A stretch of DNA of 64,000 nucleotides from JBGQAS01 sp963699305 (GCA_963699305.1 OY969431.1:744001-808000); one strand, 5' to 3'. Positions 25,731-35,985 are shown, counted from the stretch's first letter. The notes: generated by a model from the sequence alone, not told the origin. Program-made: numbers and translations.

Positions 25731-26946
25731 TTATTCCCCTAAATAATCCCGCAATTTTCTTCTGGTTGTCGGATGACGCAATCGGCTTAACGCTTGTGCT
25801 TCTATTTGGCGCACACGCTCACGCGTTACACCCATTTTTCTCCCAACTTCCTCAAGAGTGTAAGCCTGACCATCCAATAAGCCATATCGCAGTTGTAAAA
25901 TCCGAACTTCACGGGGTGGTAATGAATTTAAGACTTCTTCCAGATGTTCTTTTAAAAGATTATATGTTGCCGTATCATCAGGTGGTGGAGCTTCATCATC
26001 TTCAATGAAATCTCCAAGTACTGAGTCTTCTTCATCATCAGTTGGAGTCTCAAGAGACAAAGGTCTCCGTGCTACCTGGATCATGTTTTCCACTTTTTTG
26101 GGTGGAACATCGAGTGCAACAGCTAATTCATCAACCGTTGGTTCACGTCCCAATCGTTGTGTGAGTTGATGCTGGATGCGAAGAAGTTTATTGATCTGAT
26201 CACCCATATGAACGGGAACACGAATAGTACGACCTTGATCTGCTATTGCACGAGTAACTGCCTGCCGGATCCACCAGGTGGCATATGTGCTGAATTTATG
26301 CCCGCGTCGATAATCGAATTTTTTTGTAGCACGGATCAAACCAATATTACCTTCCTGGATGAGATCAAGGAAGGGGACGCCACGCCCCATATATTTTTTT
26401 GCCACACTAATCACCAACCTGGAATTTGCAGTGATCAAGTGTTCACGTGCTGCCCAACCATCTTCGATTAGCCTTCGCAGTTCATGCCGGCGTTTATTAT
26501 TTACTGTTCCACTGGCTAGTTCTTCACGTGCCATCCGGCCACGTTCAATACGTTGCGCTAACTCGACTTCCTCTTCAGCGGTCAATAAGTGGAACCCTGC
26601 TGACTTCCTTTAGATACAGTCCTATGGTGTCATCAGTATCGATGTTCTCAAGGTCGTCCAGTAATAATTCCTTAACCGTTTCTTCAACTTCTTCCTCACC
26701 AGCGGTTAAATCTTCTTCAGTTGGTTCCTCAATGGTTGCTACATCTTCAACATAAGGAATTCCAGCACTCATCAAAGCTGCAAATGCTTCTTCAAGCTGA
26801 CCAACATCTTGCTCAGCTTCGGGAAAGAAATGTAGAATATCATCAATCGTGACGAAGGATTTTTGTCTACCTAATTCGATCAAACGGGCGATGATAGAAA
26901 AATCTTCTTCTTCTTCGTCAACTTCATGAATTCGTGGATTTTCCAT
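25731..26946 (-). CDS. rpoD: RNA polymerase primary sigma factor (frameshifted here)
   Basis: This is the housekeeping sigma-70. The acidic N-terminal region (1.1-like, about 1-105) is followed by region 1.2 (DDTIGLYLKEVSRVPLL) and region 2 (AKKYMGRGVPFLDLIQEGNIG, KFSTYATWWIRQAV). Region 3 follows, then region 4 (LPPREVRILQLRYG, TLEEVGRKMGVTRERVRQIE). The frame is interrupted at 26586, where one extra base separates VSRVPL from TAEEEVELAQ. Since rpoD is essential, this is almost certainly a sequence error. TTG 26952 is an alternative start with better-spaced GAGGTG. A strong promoter and a ~160-nt leader precede it. Confidence 0.95.
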
Positions 26947-27019
26947 GCTCAAATAGACACCTCATTATTTCTTCACTCGTTATTGCAATTCAGAATACAC
27001 TTTTTCAAACCAAAATTCA

Positions 27020-27077
27020 ATACCATGTGAATAGGTATTTAACACGATTTGACGAGCGGACAACCTGCGTCGCTCGT
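27020..27077 (-). other. Structured rpoD leader (two hairpins)
   Basis: Within the ~160-nt predicted 5' leader of rpoD, AATACC/GGTATT arms (about 27020-27040) and ACGAGCG/CGCTCGT arms (27052-27058 and 27071-27077) could form hairpins. On the plus strand the second is followed by TTTT, so it could instead be a plus-strand terminator. No known RNA family recognised. Confidence 0.3.
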
Positions 27078-27112
27078 TTTCTCCTCCGTTCCTCTTCCTA
27101 TGGGCAAGTAAT

Positions 27113-27141
27113 ACTATACAGACATTTGATACGAAAGTCAA
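27113..27141 (-). promoter_or_regulatory. Sigma-70 promoter of rpoD
   Basis: On the minus strand TTGACT (27136-27141), a 17-base spacer and TATAGT (27113-27118) form a near-consensus promoter between the pseudouridine synthase gene and rpoD. The implied leader is about 160 nt. Confidence 0.7.
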
Positions 27142-27167
27142 TAAGGTGGAAAAATTCTAATGTAGTA

Positions 27168-27872
27168 TTAATCTTTAAGAAAATCATGTGCTTGAAAGTT
27201 AAATGGGCAGGGGGCGTTCAATTTTACAAGTCTGTTATCACCAGGGTGGGTAAATTCAATTGAAGATGCGTGTAGCATGATTCGAGGAACAAAATAGAAC
27301 TTCTCTACTGGCATTCTTTGTTGATTTTGATTTCGATACAATTCATCCCCAACAAGCGGAAACCCAATATATGATAAATGAGCTCTGATTTGATGGGTAT
27401 AACCTGTATGAGGTCGAATTACGATTGAACTTATTGTGGATTGAGTCTCGAGGACTTCTACATCCGTCACGGCAGGCTTGCCTTTTGTCAGGTCGATAAT
27501 TGTTCGATGACGTCTATCGCCATTAATTCTTAGTGGCAAATCGATTGTCTTTTTTTGCCAATCCGGGATGCCAAGCACAATTCCTCGATATTCTTTCTGA
27601 AGAGATCGTTGCTCAAACTGCATGGACAGGGATCGATGAGCTTCAGGATTCTTTGCGAAAATAATCAAACCACTTATTTCTTTATCTATCCTATGAACGG
27701 TCCATATTTTATCAATACAATCACTTAAAATGGATCGTACATTTGGCAAGGATAACTGATAACCATCCTGAATTGAAAGTAATCCAGCTGGTTTGTTAAT
27801 GGCAATAATGTAATCATCTTCATATATGATTTCCAGAGGTGGAGTAGTTGGTATCGAATAAGCTTGCACCAT
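27168..27872 (-). CDS. RluA family pseudouridine synthase
   Basis: This 234-residue enzyme lacks an S4 domain and isomerises uridine in rRNA or tRNA. The catalytic aspartate is in TVHRIDKEISGLIIFAKN, a variant of HRLDxxTSG. IIYEDDYIIAINKPAGLL and RPHTGYTHQIRAHLSYIGFPLVGDELY are the other family blocks. It resembles RluA/RluC-type short forms; the target base is unknown. ATG 27872 is preferred. It is divergent from the ABM-domain gene. Confidence 0.9.
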   Translation of the reverse strand: MVQAYSIPTTPPLEIIYEDDYIIAINKPAGLLSIQDGYQLSLPNVRSILSDCIDKIWTVHRIDKEISGLIIFAKNPEAHRSLSMQFEQRSLQKEYRGIVLGIPDWQKKTIDLPLRINGDRRHRTIIDLTKGKPAVTDVEVLETQSTISSIVIRPHTGYTHQIRAHLSYIGFPLVGDELYRNQNQQRMPVEKFYFVPRIMLHASSIEFTHPGDNRLVKLNAPCPFNFQAHDFLKD

Positions 27873-27912
27873 GTATTTACTGTACAATATTTATTAAAGA
27901 ATGGAGGATGCG

Positions 27913-28221
27913 ATGTTTATTGTACACGTTTCTGTATATGTAAAATCGGGTTTTATTCAAGAATTCATAGATGCGACGAAGATCAATGCAGAAAATAGCC
28001 TTAAAGAGCCTGGAATTACGCGTTTTGATGTACTTCAGAGTAAAAATGATCCAAGAAGCTTCTTGCTTGTGGAGGTATATAAGACTGAAAGTGATCCTGG
28101 TAGGCACAAGGAAACTGTACATTATAAGATATGGCGTGACACTGTAGAAAAAATGATGGAAGAACCGCGAGAAAGTGTTAAATTCGTGAATTGCTATCCC
28201 GAAGATGCTGATTGGAAGTAG
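27913..28221 (+). CDS. Antibiotic biosynthesis monooxygenase (ABM)-domain protein, LsrG-like
   Basis: This 102-residue ferredoxin-fold ABM protein carries the LsrG-type signature: FIVHVSVYVKSGFIQEFIDA, PGITRFDVLQ, VEVYKTESDPGRHKET, HYKIWRDTVEKMMEEPR. LsrG-family proteins act on phospho-AI-2; others are quinone or small-molecule enzymes. ATG 27913 is preceded by GGAGG. It is followed immediately by an iron-dependent alcohol dehydrogenase gene (3-bp gap). In many genomes such ABM proteins pair with sugar or alcohol dehydrogenases, so AI-2 breakdown is not assured. Confidence 0.85.
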   Translation: MFIVHVSVYVKSGFIQEFIDATKINAENSLKEPGITRFDVLQSKNDPRSFLLVEVYKTESDPGRHKETVHYKIWRDTVEKMMEEPRESVKFVNCYPEDADWK

Positions 28222-28224
28222 CGT

Positions 28225-29381
28225 ATGAATCTTGATTTCAGTACTTCGAATCGGATTATTTTTTATCCGGGATCCATAAAAAGTATAACGGAGCTTCTTT
28301 CAGAATTTGGTAATAAGGTTATGATTATTTCAGGTTCAAAATCGAATCGACTGGCCTATCTTGTTTAAAAATTTGGATCCTTCCAAAATCATATATCAAG
28401 TTTTCCAAACATCTGGCGAACCAACAATTGACTCAGTAAAAGAAGGAATTTGCAAAGCCCATGAGTTTCGAACAGATGCATTAGTTGCAATAGGTGGTGG
28501 AAGTGTTATTGATGCTGGGAAAGCGATTTCAGCCATGTTAACAAATCCTGGCGAACTCGAGGAGTATCTGGAAGTCGTGGGGCATGGAAAACCAATACTA
28601 AATAGAGCGAAGCCATTGATCGCAATTCCAACAACTGCAGGAACTGGTAGCGAGGTCACAAGAAATGCCGTCATTAAAGTTCCTTCCAAGAAAATTAAAA
28701 GTAAGCCTTCGTGGGAGAAAAATAATTCCTGAAATTGCCTTGATAGATCCCAATCTAACATTGGATACGCCTCCTGAAATTACTGCAAGTACTGGAATGG
28801 ATGCATTATCACAGGTCATCGAACCATACATTTCAAAAAAAGGGGATCCTTTTGTTGATCTATTATGTGAAGATGCAATAAAAAAAGTATCTGATTCTTT
28901 ATTACGTGCTTATATGATGGGTTCCGATCTTGCATCTCATGAAAAAATGTGTTGGGTCAGTCTATTTGGTGGGATAGCACTTGCCAATTCTGGATTAGGA
29001 GCTGTGCATGGATTTGCAGGTGTTATCGGGGGAATGCATGATATTTCACATGGAGTGATTTGTGCTCGATTATTACCTTACGTTTTTGAGATAAATTACA
29101 AGGCTTTATCGGAGCGAGAACCTGCAAATCCGATTTTGGGAAAATTTCAAAGGATTGCCGAAATCCTTACCCAATCCAAGGGAAGCGAAGTTATTGATTG
29201 TGTGTATTGGTTGGAAAAAATATGTGATGAAATGAAAATCCCTCAACTTGGGGAATTAGGAATAAATACCAAAGAGTTTCCAGAAATAATTCAAAATGCC
29301 CAATTATCTAGCAGCATGAAAGGAAACCCAATAGATCTCAATGCACAAGAGCTATTAATGGTGCTGGAGAAATCGCACTAA
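28225..29381 (+). CDS. Iron-containing alcohol dehydrogenase (two frameshifts here)
   Basis: The protein would be about 385 residues if two +1 shifts are corrected. Piece 1 (28225-28357) starts MNLDFSTSNRIIFYPG. Piece 2 has IGGGSVIDAGKAIS and PTTAGTGSEVTRNAVI. Piece 3 has STGMDALSQVIEPYIS and the metal-ligand region VHGFAGVIGGMHDISHGV. Junctions lie at about 28358 and in the A4 run 28694-28697. The family reduces aldehydes or oxidises alcohols with NAD(P) and Fe(II) or Zn. It forms an operon with the ABM gene. I read the breaks as probable sequence errors, but true decay is possible. Confidence 0.85.
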
Positions 29382-29394
29382 TTCTTCGATTATT

Positions 29395-30233
29395 TCAACG
29401 TACAAAAAAAGACGCAGCCAATACTCCGGGTCCAGAGTGAACTAAGATTGCAGGAGGAGCGAATGTAATTTTTATTTCCTTCAAATTAAATTTTGTTTAA
29501 GATCCTTGGACCATGCAACGGCTTCATCAATATTTCCACCGTGCATTATTGCCAATGATGATTCCTCACCCTTCGGACATTCGCTCTCGATCATTTCTAC
29601 CATCCGAGCTAAAGCACGTTTCTTTGTTCGTTGTTTGTCAGCTGGTTCGACCTGACCGTGCCGAAATGAAAGTATCGGTTTCATATCAAGCAATCCACCT
29701 ATCAAAGCGCTTGCTGCCCCGATCCTTCCGCCACGACGTAGGAATTCCAATGTGTCCACCAAGAAGTACGTACGATTTTTTTCTGATAATTCTTTTACTC
29801 GCGAGACGATAGTATCAGCATTTATATTTTGTTTTGCCAATTTATATGCCAGCATAACCACAGTACCTAATCCTGCTGCAATCAACCCAGTGTCCACAAT
29901 CCGGATATCTGCTTTTGGAAATTCGAGCGCGGCAGTTTCAGCACTACGAACTGTTCCACTTACTTTGGCAGGAGGACAAATAACAAGTATGGTCTCATGT
30001 TTTGATGAATACTTTTCAAAAATCGGTTGATAACGAATTGGCTCTGGTGCTGCAGTTTTTGGCATAACCGAGGATTTAGAAAGCTTTTCTAAAAAACCGG
30101 GGGGATCAATCTCAGAGTCATCACAATATGTCTTATCGCCAAAAATGATTAACTGAGGTAGAAAAGGAATGCCTAGTTTTTTTGCTTCGTCCGTTGGAAT
30201 GCACGATAAAGTATCTGAAACGATGACTGTCAT
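29395..30233 (-). CDS. DegV family fatty-acid-binding protein (frameshifted near C-terminus)
   Basis: DegV/FakB proteins bind a fatty acid for the FakA kinase. The first ~250 residues show MTVIVSDTLSCIPTDEAKKL, KTAAPEPIRY, SGTVRSAETAA and FLRRGGRIGAASALIG. The frame stops at 29481, but the expected C-terminus (ILVHSGPGVLAASFF) continues in another frame to 29395. One base is missing around 29487-29494 in AT-rich sequence. The corrected length is about 279 residues, normal for the family. No fakA is seen nearby. Confidence 0.87.
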
Positions 30234-30247
30234 ATATCTCCTCCGGG

Positions 30248-31251
30248 TTAATGATATGTTTCAATAGCAGGTAAACCTGTTATTGATTTTGCGGATTTTA
30301 CAGCATTTACGATTGCCCTTGAAACCGCACGTGCTGCAAATGCACCAACAGTATTCACATTGCCTTGTTTTTTTCCGGTCGATAATGCGAAGAGTGTATC
30401 TCCATCAAACATAGTATGTGCTGGAAATATGGCATTTGCTAATCCATCATGAGACATCTGCGCAACCTTGTTCGTTTCCTCTTTTGATAGAGATGCATTA
30501 GTAACAATAACGCCAATTACAGTATTCCGCGTGCCAGCAATTGACATGACGGTTTTAGCAATCGGTGTCTTGAGGACTCGCATTGTATCTGCGAAGATAT
30601 CTTTTTGTCTTGACTTTTTTATACCGTTGGAAAATGGTCGAGCACCAGCAATAATCTTTTGCGATTTTGGATCAATCACATCTCCAAATGAATTCACAAC
30701 CATTAATGCTCCAACGAGTAATCCATTTCCGAGATCTTCACAAGCTGTGCCAATTCCAGATTTCATCGCGTGTTGAATGCCAAATATTTTTCCGACTGTT
30801 GCACCGGTTCCTGCTCCAACATTTCCGGTCGGAAAACAATTCGGAATCTGCATTTAAGCAAGCCTGGTATCCCATCTCCGCATCCGGTCGGATTTTTGGA
30901 TTTCCAAGATCGCGATCATAAAATTACCGCGGCGCTCACGATAGGGACCCTGATTTTTCCAGCATTAAAACCAATATTTCTCTCCTCAAGAAAGCGCATG
31001 ACCCCACCGGCAGCATCCAATCCGTATGCAGAACCTCCACATAGAATGACAGCATGTATTTTTGAGACCAGATGCATTGGTCTTAGCAAATCTGTTTCTC
31101 GAGTACCAGGAGCACCACCACGTTGGTCAACACCTCCAATAGCACCTTTTCTATAAAGTACCACGGTACAACCCGTCATCGCTTCCAAGTTTTGAGCATG
31201 ACCTACCTGTATTCCTGCAATATCAATTATGGAATCGTGAAAAAATTTCAT
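30248..31251 (-). CDS. P1 family peptidase (DmpA/NylC-like), two frameshifts here
   Basis: Members of the P1 aminopeptidase/D-esterase family are Ntn-type hydrolases that self-cleave. Piece 1 has IAGIQVGHAQNLEAMTGCTVV and VILCGGSAYGLDAAGGV. The short middle piece (about 30847-30919) reads GNPKIRPDAEMGYQACLNAD. Piece 3 has FPTGNVGAGTGATVGKI and the putative autoprocessing Asn-Thr in GTRNTVIGVIVTN. Breaks fall in T-runs at about 30920 (one base short) and about 30843 (one extra). The corrected length is about 334 residues. It follows DegV divergently spaced by 14 bp on the same strand. Confidence 0.85.
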
Positions 31252-31300
31252 TTACAAAATTATATACTGAAAAGAAATAAAGAAAATGAAGCAGCAGACG

Positions 31301-31894
31301 TCATAATCTCTGAATTGGTTTACCGCAATTTGGACAAATCTTTTCCAGTTTTTTCACGATAAATCCACAAAATCTACAAGTGAACGGTTGAACACTACCA
31401 AGCGGTGCTCCACAGGCGATGCAGCGGGGTTCACCAGTGGGATTGGCAGTATTGCAATATTCACAAACCATGCGTTTAAAACGATTGGAAAGATCAAAAC
31501 CGCTTCCAAGGGTTCTCGCGACATCATCGATTACTTTCCAGACTTCATCATGTAATTGGATGGATTCGATATCCTGCGCCAAATCATCCAATCTCCCGAG
31601 TAATGTAAGTGGGTTTCTAAGCGCACCAAGTGCAGTCATACCAATACTTGCAGCGACGCCAAACCATGCCTGTTGACCTAATGAAACGGATACACCATCC
31701 TCAAAACGCTGTATCGAGACTCCCAAGGCAGTTTGACCTCCTGATTGCGTAAACGCATGAGTAGCGATTTGAACAGTAATATTATCCTTTTCGCCAAATT
31801 TTTGAACTTGATAATTTCCGCGATTAAAAAAACCGAAAAGGCTTTCAGCTAAATCCTGTGGAGTAATTTGTCCATGATAAATTCGTTGTTCCAT
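31301..31894 (-). CDS. Zinc-ribbon protein of unknown function
   Basis: This 197-residue protein has an N-terminal ~110-residue domain of unknown fold (MEQRIYHGQITPQDLAESLF), a Gly/Ala-rich hydrophobic stretch (about 75-100), and two C-terminal zinc ribbons. The ribbons are CEYCNTANPTGEPRCIACG (about 144-162) and CRFCGFIVKKLEKICPNCG (about 172-190). Such proteins are common in Anaerolineae-type genomes, but the function is not known. It is divergent from the SH3 protein gene with only 22 bp between starts. Confidence 0.75.
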   Translation of the reverse strand: MEQRIYHGQITPQDLAESLFGFFNRGNYQVQKFGEKDNITVQIATHAFTQSGGQTALGVSIQRFEDGVSVSLGQQAWFGVAASIGMTALGALRNPLTLLGRLDDLAQDIESIQLHDEVWKVIDDVARTLGSGFDLSNRFKRMVCEYCNTANPTGEPRCIACGAPLGSVQPFTCRFCGFIVKKLEKICPNCGKPIQRL

Positions 31895-31916
31895 AATTCA
31901 GATTATAATCACAAAC

Positions 31917-32561
31917 ATGCAATTTTACCGTTTTATACAACCTCCTATACGCAAATCTGCATTTTTTGGTTTCTTCATTGGGATTGTTTTATTCGGTTCG
32001 CTATCTATTCAGGTAGTACAAGCCCAAGATCTATTTCAACAGCCCACTGGTACGATTCCAACTGTTACTGGCACTCCTATAGGTATAATCGCAACCGTCA
32101 AGTTGGAGGGTGAGCCGCAAATTAAGGTGAGATCAGGTCCCGGGACAAATTATAAAGAAATTGGTTTCCTTTTGGCGGGGCAAGTTGTTCCAGTAAAAGG
32201 TAAATCTTCCGGCGGTGATTGGATTTTAATAGAATATCTTGGTGTTTCAGGAGACCGGGGTTGGGTTTATTCTCCTTATGTGACACTTACTCCAGGAGAT
32301 TTGCCAGTTATTGAACCTCCACCAACGACAACTCCAAGGGTGACTCCAACGATTGATCCGACGCTAGCAGCACAGTTTATTGTGACACCTATTCCAACGA
32401 GACTTCCAACGTATACCCAAGTTGCACCACTAATTATCCCAACGTATCAGGATGCTTCTACAAATAGCACTCCAGGCGGAATACCGATGGGGATCATTAT
32501 TTTGATTTTGGCAAGTCTTGGGATTCTTGTAGGTGTTTTTTCGTTTTTTCAGAACCGCTGA
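31917..32561 (+). CDS. Exported SH3b-domain protein, membrane anchored
   Basis: This 214-residue protein has an N-terminal hydrophobic signal segment (about 17-37, ending VQAQ), a bacterial SH3 domain (about 55-125; KVRSGPGTNYKEIGFLLAGQ, GWVYSPYV), a Thr/Pro-rich linker (about 130-190) and a C-terminal transmembrane helix (GIIILILASLGILVGVFSFF). This topology places the SH3b domain outside the cell, probably contacting the cell wall. The exact ligand is unknown. Confidence 0.8.
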   Translation: MQFYRFIQPPIRKSAFFGFFIGIVLFGSLSIQVVQAQDLFQQPTGTIPTVTGTPIGIIATVKLEGEPQIKVRSGPGTNYKEIGFLLAGQVVPVKGKSSGGDWILIEYLGVSGDRGWVYSPYVTLTPGDLPVIEPPPTTTPRVTPTIDPTLAAQFIVTPIPTRLPTYTQVAPLIIPTYQDASTNSTPGGIPMGIIILILASLGILVGVFSFFQNR

Positions 32562-32565
32562 ACTG

Positions 32566-32784
32566 TCATTTGTTTCTTTTTACAATCCAATCTAATAATT
32601 TTAGAAAAAGAAAAATTATAAATATTGGAGTCAATCCCCCAATAAAACAAATAAGGGTCAAAAAAGCAGCTTGCAAGCCGTAGGAGAACCCGATCACAAT
32701 CATCCCTACGATTAATGCAATTATAAGTCCACCGATGATGAGCCGAAGGATTGTAGATCTTGAATATTTCCGCAAATCTCTCAT
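32566..32784 (-). CDS. Small membrane protein of unknown function
   Basis: This 72-residue protein has two predicted transmembrane helices (about 14-34 and 37-62) flanked by basic residues (MRDLRKYSRS at the start, VKRNK at the end). Its start overlaps the stop of the class V aminotransferase gene by four bases, so it is probably translated with it. No family recognised. Confidence 0.6.
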   Translation of the reverse strand: MRDLRKYSRSTILRLIIGGLIIALIVGMIVIGFSYGLQAAFLTLICFIGGLTPIFIIFLFLKLLDWIVKRNK

Positions 32785-33941
32785 TTTTTCAGTAACATTG
32801 CTAATGCATCGAGTAAAGCTGAAGCATCATCTTCGGAATTATAGATTTGGAAAGAAGCACGAATAGTTGTATGATTCAGCCATTTCACCAGGGGGATTTC
32901 GATCTTATAGCGTTCGAGAAGAGTGGTTTTAAATTTCTCCATGTTTTTTACACCAGGTAGAATATTTGCATTCATTTGTGCAAAAAAAATATCAGGATGA
33001 TTTGTGAGACTTTCTCCCGTAAAACGAGCATTAATTTCATTGTACGTATTTACGGCAAGATTATGACATCTGTTAGTTTCCTTTTTGGTCATATAAATGT
33101 TATGAAATTCTATTGAAGCAGGTACAGTGAGGAATGAACTGATATCTCGCGTTCCAGTCCATTCGAGGTAGTCAACAAATTGTGAAGACCCCGGGACCTC
33201 ACTGTGCCATCCCCAACTGACGATTAGAGGTTCGATTAATTGTTGAACACGAGGGTTGGCATACAGAAATGCAGAACCCTTGGGTGCGCATAGCCATTTA
33301 TGTAAATTGCCGATATAGAAATCTACCCCAATATCTTCAAGGTTAATGTCCATTTGTCCAGGAGCGTGTGCTCCATCGATCACCGTTATTATTCCTTTAT
33401 CATGAGCAATTTTACAAATTTCTTTGAGAGGAAAAATCAATGCAGTCGGAGAAGTTATATGGCTGATAGATAATACTCGCGTTTTCTCATCAATTGCAGA
33501 AATAAATGATTGAATAAGTTGAGATTTGGAATTAATTGGAATATCGACAGGGAAAGAATTAAATTGAAAACCATACTTTTGAGATAAGAATAGCCAAGTC
33601 CTATCAATGGCACCATATTCGTGATCACTAGAAATCACTCTATGCTTATTAGTCAATTTCAGGCTTCGAGCAACAATATTGATACCGACAGTTGCATTTG
33701 GTACAAAAACAATATCATTTTGTTGCGTCCCTAAAAAATTTGCAAGAATTGACCTGGCGTTGGCCAGGAGAGCGGGGGCTTTTCTCCCCAGAAATTCTAC
33801 GGGTTGAAATTCCAATTGTCTCTGCCATTGTTGATAAACTTCCATAACGGATCGAGGCGTTGCACCAAAAGAGCCGTGATTAAGAAAATGAATAGTTGGA
33901 TCCAAAAGAAACAGTTCAATATACTTATTAGGAGACATCAT
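32781..33941 (-). CDS. Aminotransferase class V-fold PLP enzyme (isopenicillin N epimerase-like)
   Basis: This 386-residue fold-type I PLP protein has HFLNHGSFGATPRSVMEVYQ at the N-terminus, the PLP-phosphate and Asp region VIDGAHAPGQMDINLEDIG, and the Schiff-base lysine in YIGNLHKWLCAPKGSAFLYA. It groups with isopenicillin N epimerase, ergothioneine EgtE-like and cysteine-lyase-like members; the substrate cannot be assigned. It is complete. It diverges from smpB with 43 bp between starts. Confidence 0.85.
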   Translation of the reverse strand: MMSPNKYIELFLLDPTIHFLNHGSFGATPRSVMEVYQQWQRQLEFQPVEFLGRKAPALLANARSILANFLGTQQNDIVFVPNATVGINIVARSLKLTNKHRVISSDHEYGAIDRTWLFLSQKYGFQFNSFPVDIPINSKSQLIQSFISAIDEKTRVLSISHITSPTALIFPLKEICKIAHDKGIITVIDGAHAPGQMDINLEDIGVDFYIGNLHKWLCAPKGSAFLYANPRVQQLIEPLIVSWGWHSEVPGSSQFVDYLEWTGTRDISSFLTVPASIEFHNIYMTKKETNRCHNLAVNTYNEINARFTGESLTNHPDIFFAQMNANILPGVKNMEKFKTTLLERYKIEIPLVKWLNHTTIRASFQIYNSEDDASALLDALAMLLKK

Positions 33942-33984
33942 GGCATTATAACAAGTTAGAAAGGGAGTATGTTAAAATCATTCC

Positions 33985-34459
33985 ATGGATTACAAGGTCG
34001 TAGCAAAGAATCGAAAAGCGAGTTTTGAATATTTTTTATTGGATCATTTTGAAGCTGGATTGGTTCTCAAAGGAAGTGAAATAAAATCAATCCGCGGCTG
34101 GACAAGCTAGCCTCGCTGAATCATACATCCAGGTAGATGGCAAGGAAGCTTTCTTGATAAATGCGCACGTAGCACCGTATGAAGCAGCAAATCGGTTTAA
34201 TCATGACCCTATTCGTCCACGAAAACTGTTGCTTCATCCTCGTGAAATAAAGGAAATGTGGGATGCTGTTCGACAAAAAGGAATGACAATTATCCCGGTA
34301 CAAATATATTTAAAGAATGGATTGGCAAAGATAGATATTGCAATCGCCAAAGGAAAAAAGCTTTATGATAAACGGGCGGTAATTGCCAAAAGAGATGCGC
34401 TGAGAGATAATGAACGATCTGCCACATTGAAAAAAACGAAAGGGATTGAGAATTCATGA
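33985..34459 (+). CDS. smpB: SsrA-binding protein SmpB (frameshifted here)
   Basis: SmpB delivers tmRNA to stalled ribosomes. The N-terminal piece MDYKVVAKNRKASFEYFLLD...GLVLKGSEIKSIR ends at a TAG after GWTS. Removing one G at 34096/34097 restores the family sequence RAGQASLAESYIQVDGKEAF, followed by NAHVAPYEAANRFNHDPIRP and the C-terminal KGKKLYDKRAVIAKRD. The corrected protein has 157 residues, a normal length. Loss of smpB would be unusual, so an inserted base in the sequence is the likely explanation. The stop overlaps the hutH ATG (ATGA). Confidence 0.93.
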
Positions 34460-35975
34460 TCAGGATCGATGGAAATTCTCTTCATATATGCGATATTATT
34501 TCAATTTCTAGAAGCTGTGAACAGGTTGTGCTTTCAAATATTGCTCAGACAAATATAAAAAAATCTCACGATAAATTAAGAAGGATTTTGGAGAGTGATA
34601 AACCTGTTTATGGGATAAATACAGGGTTTGGAATATTTTCAGAAAAAAAAATCAACAAGGAAGATACCAAACTGCTCAATCGAAACCTTATTGTCAGTCA
34701 TGCAGTTGGCACCGGCGATCCACTTCCTGAAGATGTGGTTCGAGCTGCGATCTTGATCAGAGCGAATACGCTAGCAAAAGGTTATTCCGGTGTCCGTTTG
34801 GAAATCATTAGTACATTGCTTCAAATGCTAAATAATGGCGTTTGCCCAATTATTCCTTCTCAAGGTTCCTTAGGTTCTTCGGGGGACCTTTGCCAACTAT
34901 CCCATTTGGCTTTGGTATTATCAAAATCCGAAAATGTCGAAGATGATGAATCAGGATTGGCTAAATATAAGAATGACATAGTGACTGGTAAAGATGCAAT
35001 GGGGAAAGCGCGGATTCCAAGAATCGTATTGGAAGCAAAAGAAGGTCTGGGATTGAATAACGGTGCGACATTTTCAACAGCCATTGGCGCTTTGGCAGTA
35101 TCTGATTCCAATTATTTAGTACATATAGCAAATCTGGCTATCTCTTTTTCACTCGAAGCATTGAATGGATGTTCAGCAGCATTTAGGCAAGAAATTCACC
35201 TATTACGACCACATCCTGGTCAACAATACGTGGCAAAAGAAATTAGGTCATTAATTTCTGGAAGTAAGCTAATTGATCGAGGTAGACGAGTTCAGGATGC
35301 ATATTCATTAAGGTGTTCTCCCCAAGTACACGGTGCCGTTTGGGATACTGTGCAATATTGTCAGAGTATTGTTGCGAGAGAAATAAATTCTGCCACCGAT
35401 AATCCATTAATATTTGATGAAAAATTGGTACTCAGTGGAGGAAATTTTCACGGTGAACCTATCGGTCTGGCGATGGATTTTCTTGGAATTGCCTTAAGTG
35501 AATTAGGCGCAATTTCTGAGCGCAGGATTTTCCGGCTATTAGATGGAACTCTTAATTCCGGATTGCCTCCAATGTTGGTAGGAAGCCGGAATTGGCAGGA
35601 ATTAATTCGGGTTTGATGATGCTTCAATATACTGCTGCGTCCCTGGTACTTGAAAATCAGACTCTTGCCACACCGGATTCTGTGCATTCACTTCCAACGT
35701 CGAGTAACCAGGAAGACCACAACGCCAATTCCATGACAGCAGCAAGACATGCCAGCATGATCATTGAAAATGTAACACATATACTTGCAACCGAACTTTT
35801 CGTTGCAATGAGAGCAATTCATCTTCGAATAGCAGGTCAAACAACAAACCTTGGCAAGGGTACTCAAAGAGCATATCAAGAAATAGCACGAGTTATTAAA
35901 TTCCGATCTTCTGATGGGTATTGGTTAATTGGTATTGAAAAAATAAAAAAGTTAATCAAAGAACAAAAACTTTAA
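34456..35975 (+). CDS. hutH: Aromatic amino acid lyase, histidine ammonia-lyase-like (frameshifted here)
   Basis: This MIO-dependent lyase deaminates histidine (or Tyr/Phe) to the acrylate. Family blocks are YGINTGFGIFSEKKI, NNGATFSTAIGALA, QDAYSLRCSPQVHGAVWD and TDNPLIF...GGNFHGEPIGLAMDFL. The MIO triad is Ser-Ser-Gly (about 141-143, QGSLGSSGDLCQLSH) instead of the usual Ala-Ser-Gly. The frame breaks around 35588: restoring one G gives MLVGSRELAGINSGLMMLQ. The corrected length is about 506 residues. HutH-like motifs favour histidine; no other hut gene is nearby. Confidence 0.85.
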
Positions 35976-35985
35976 TAAGAATTGT

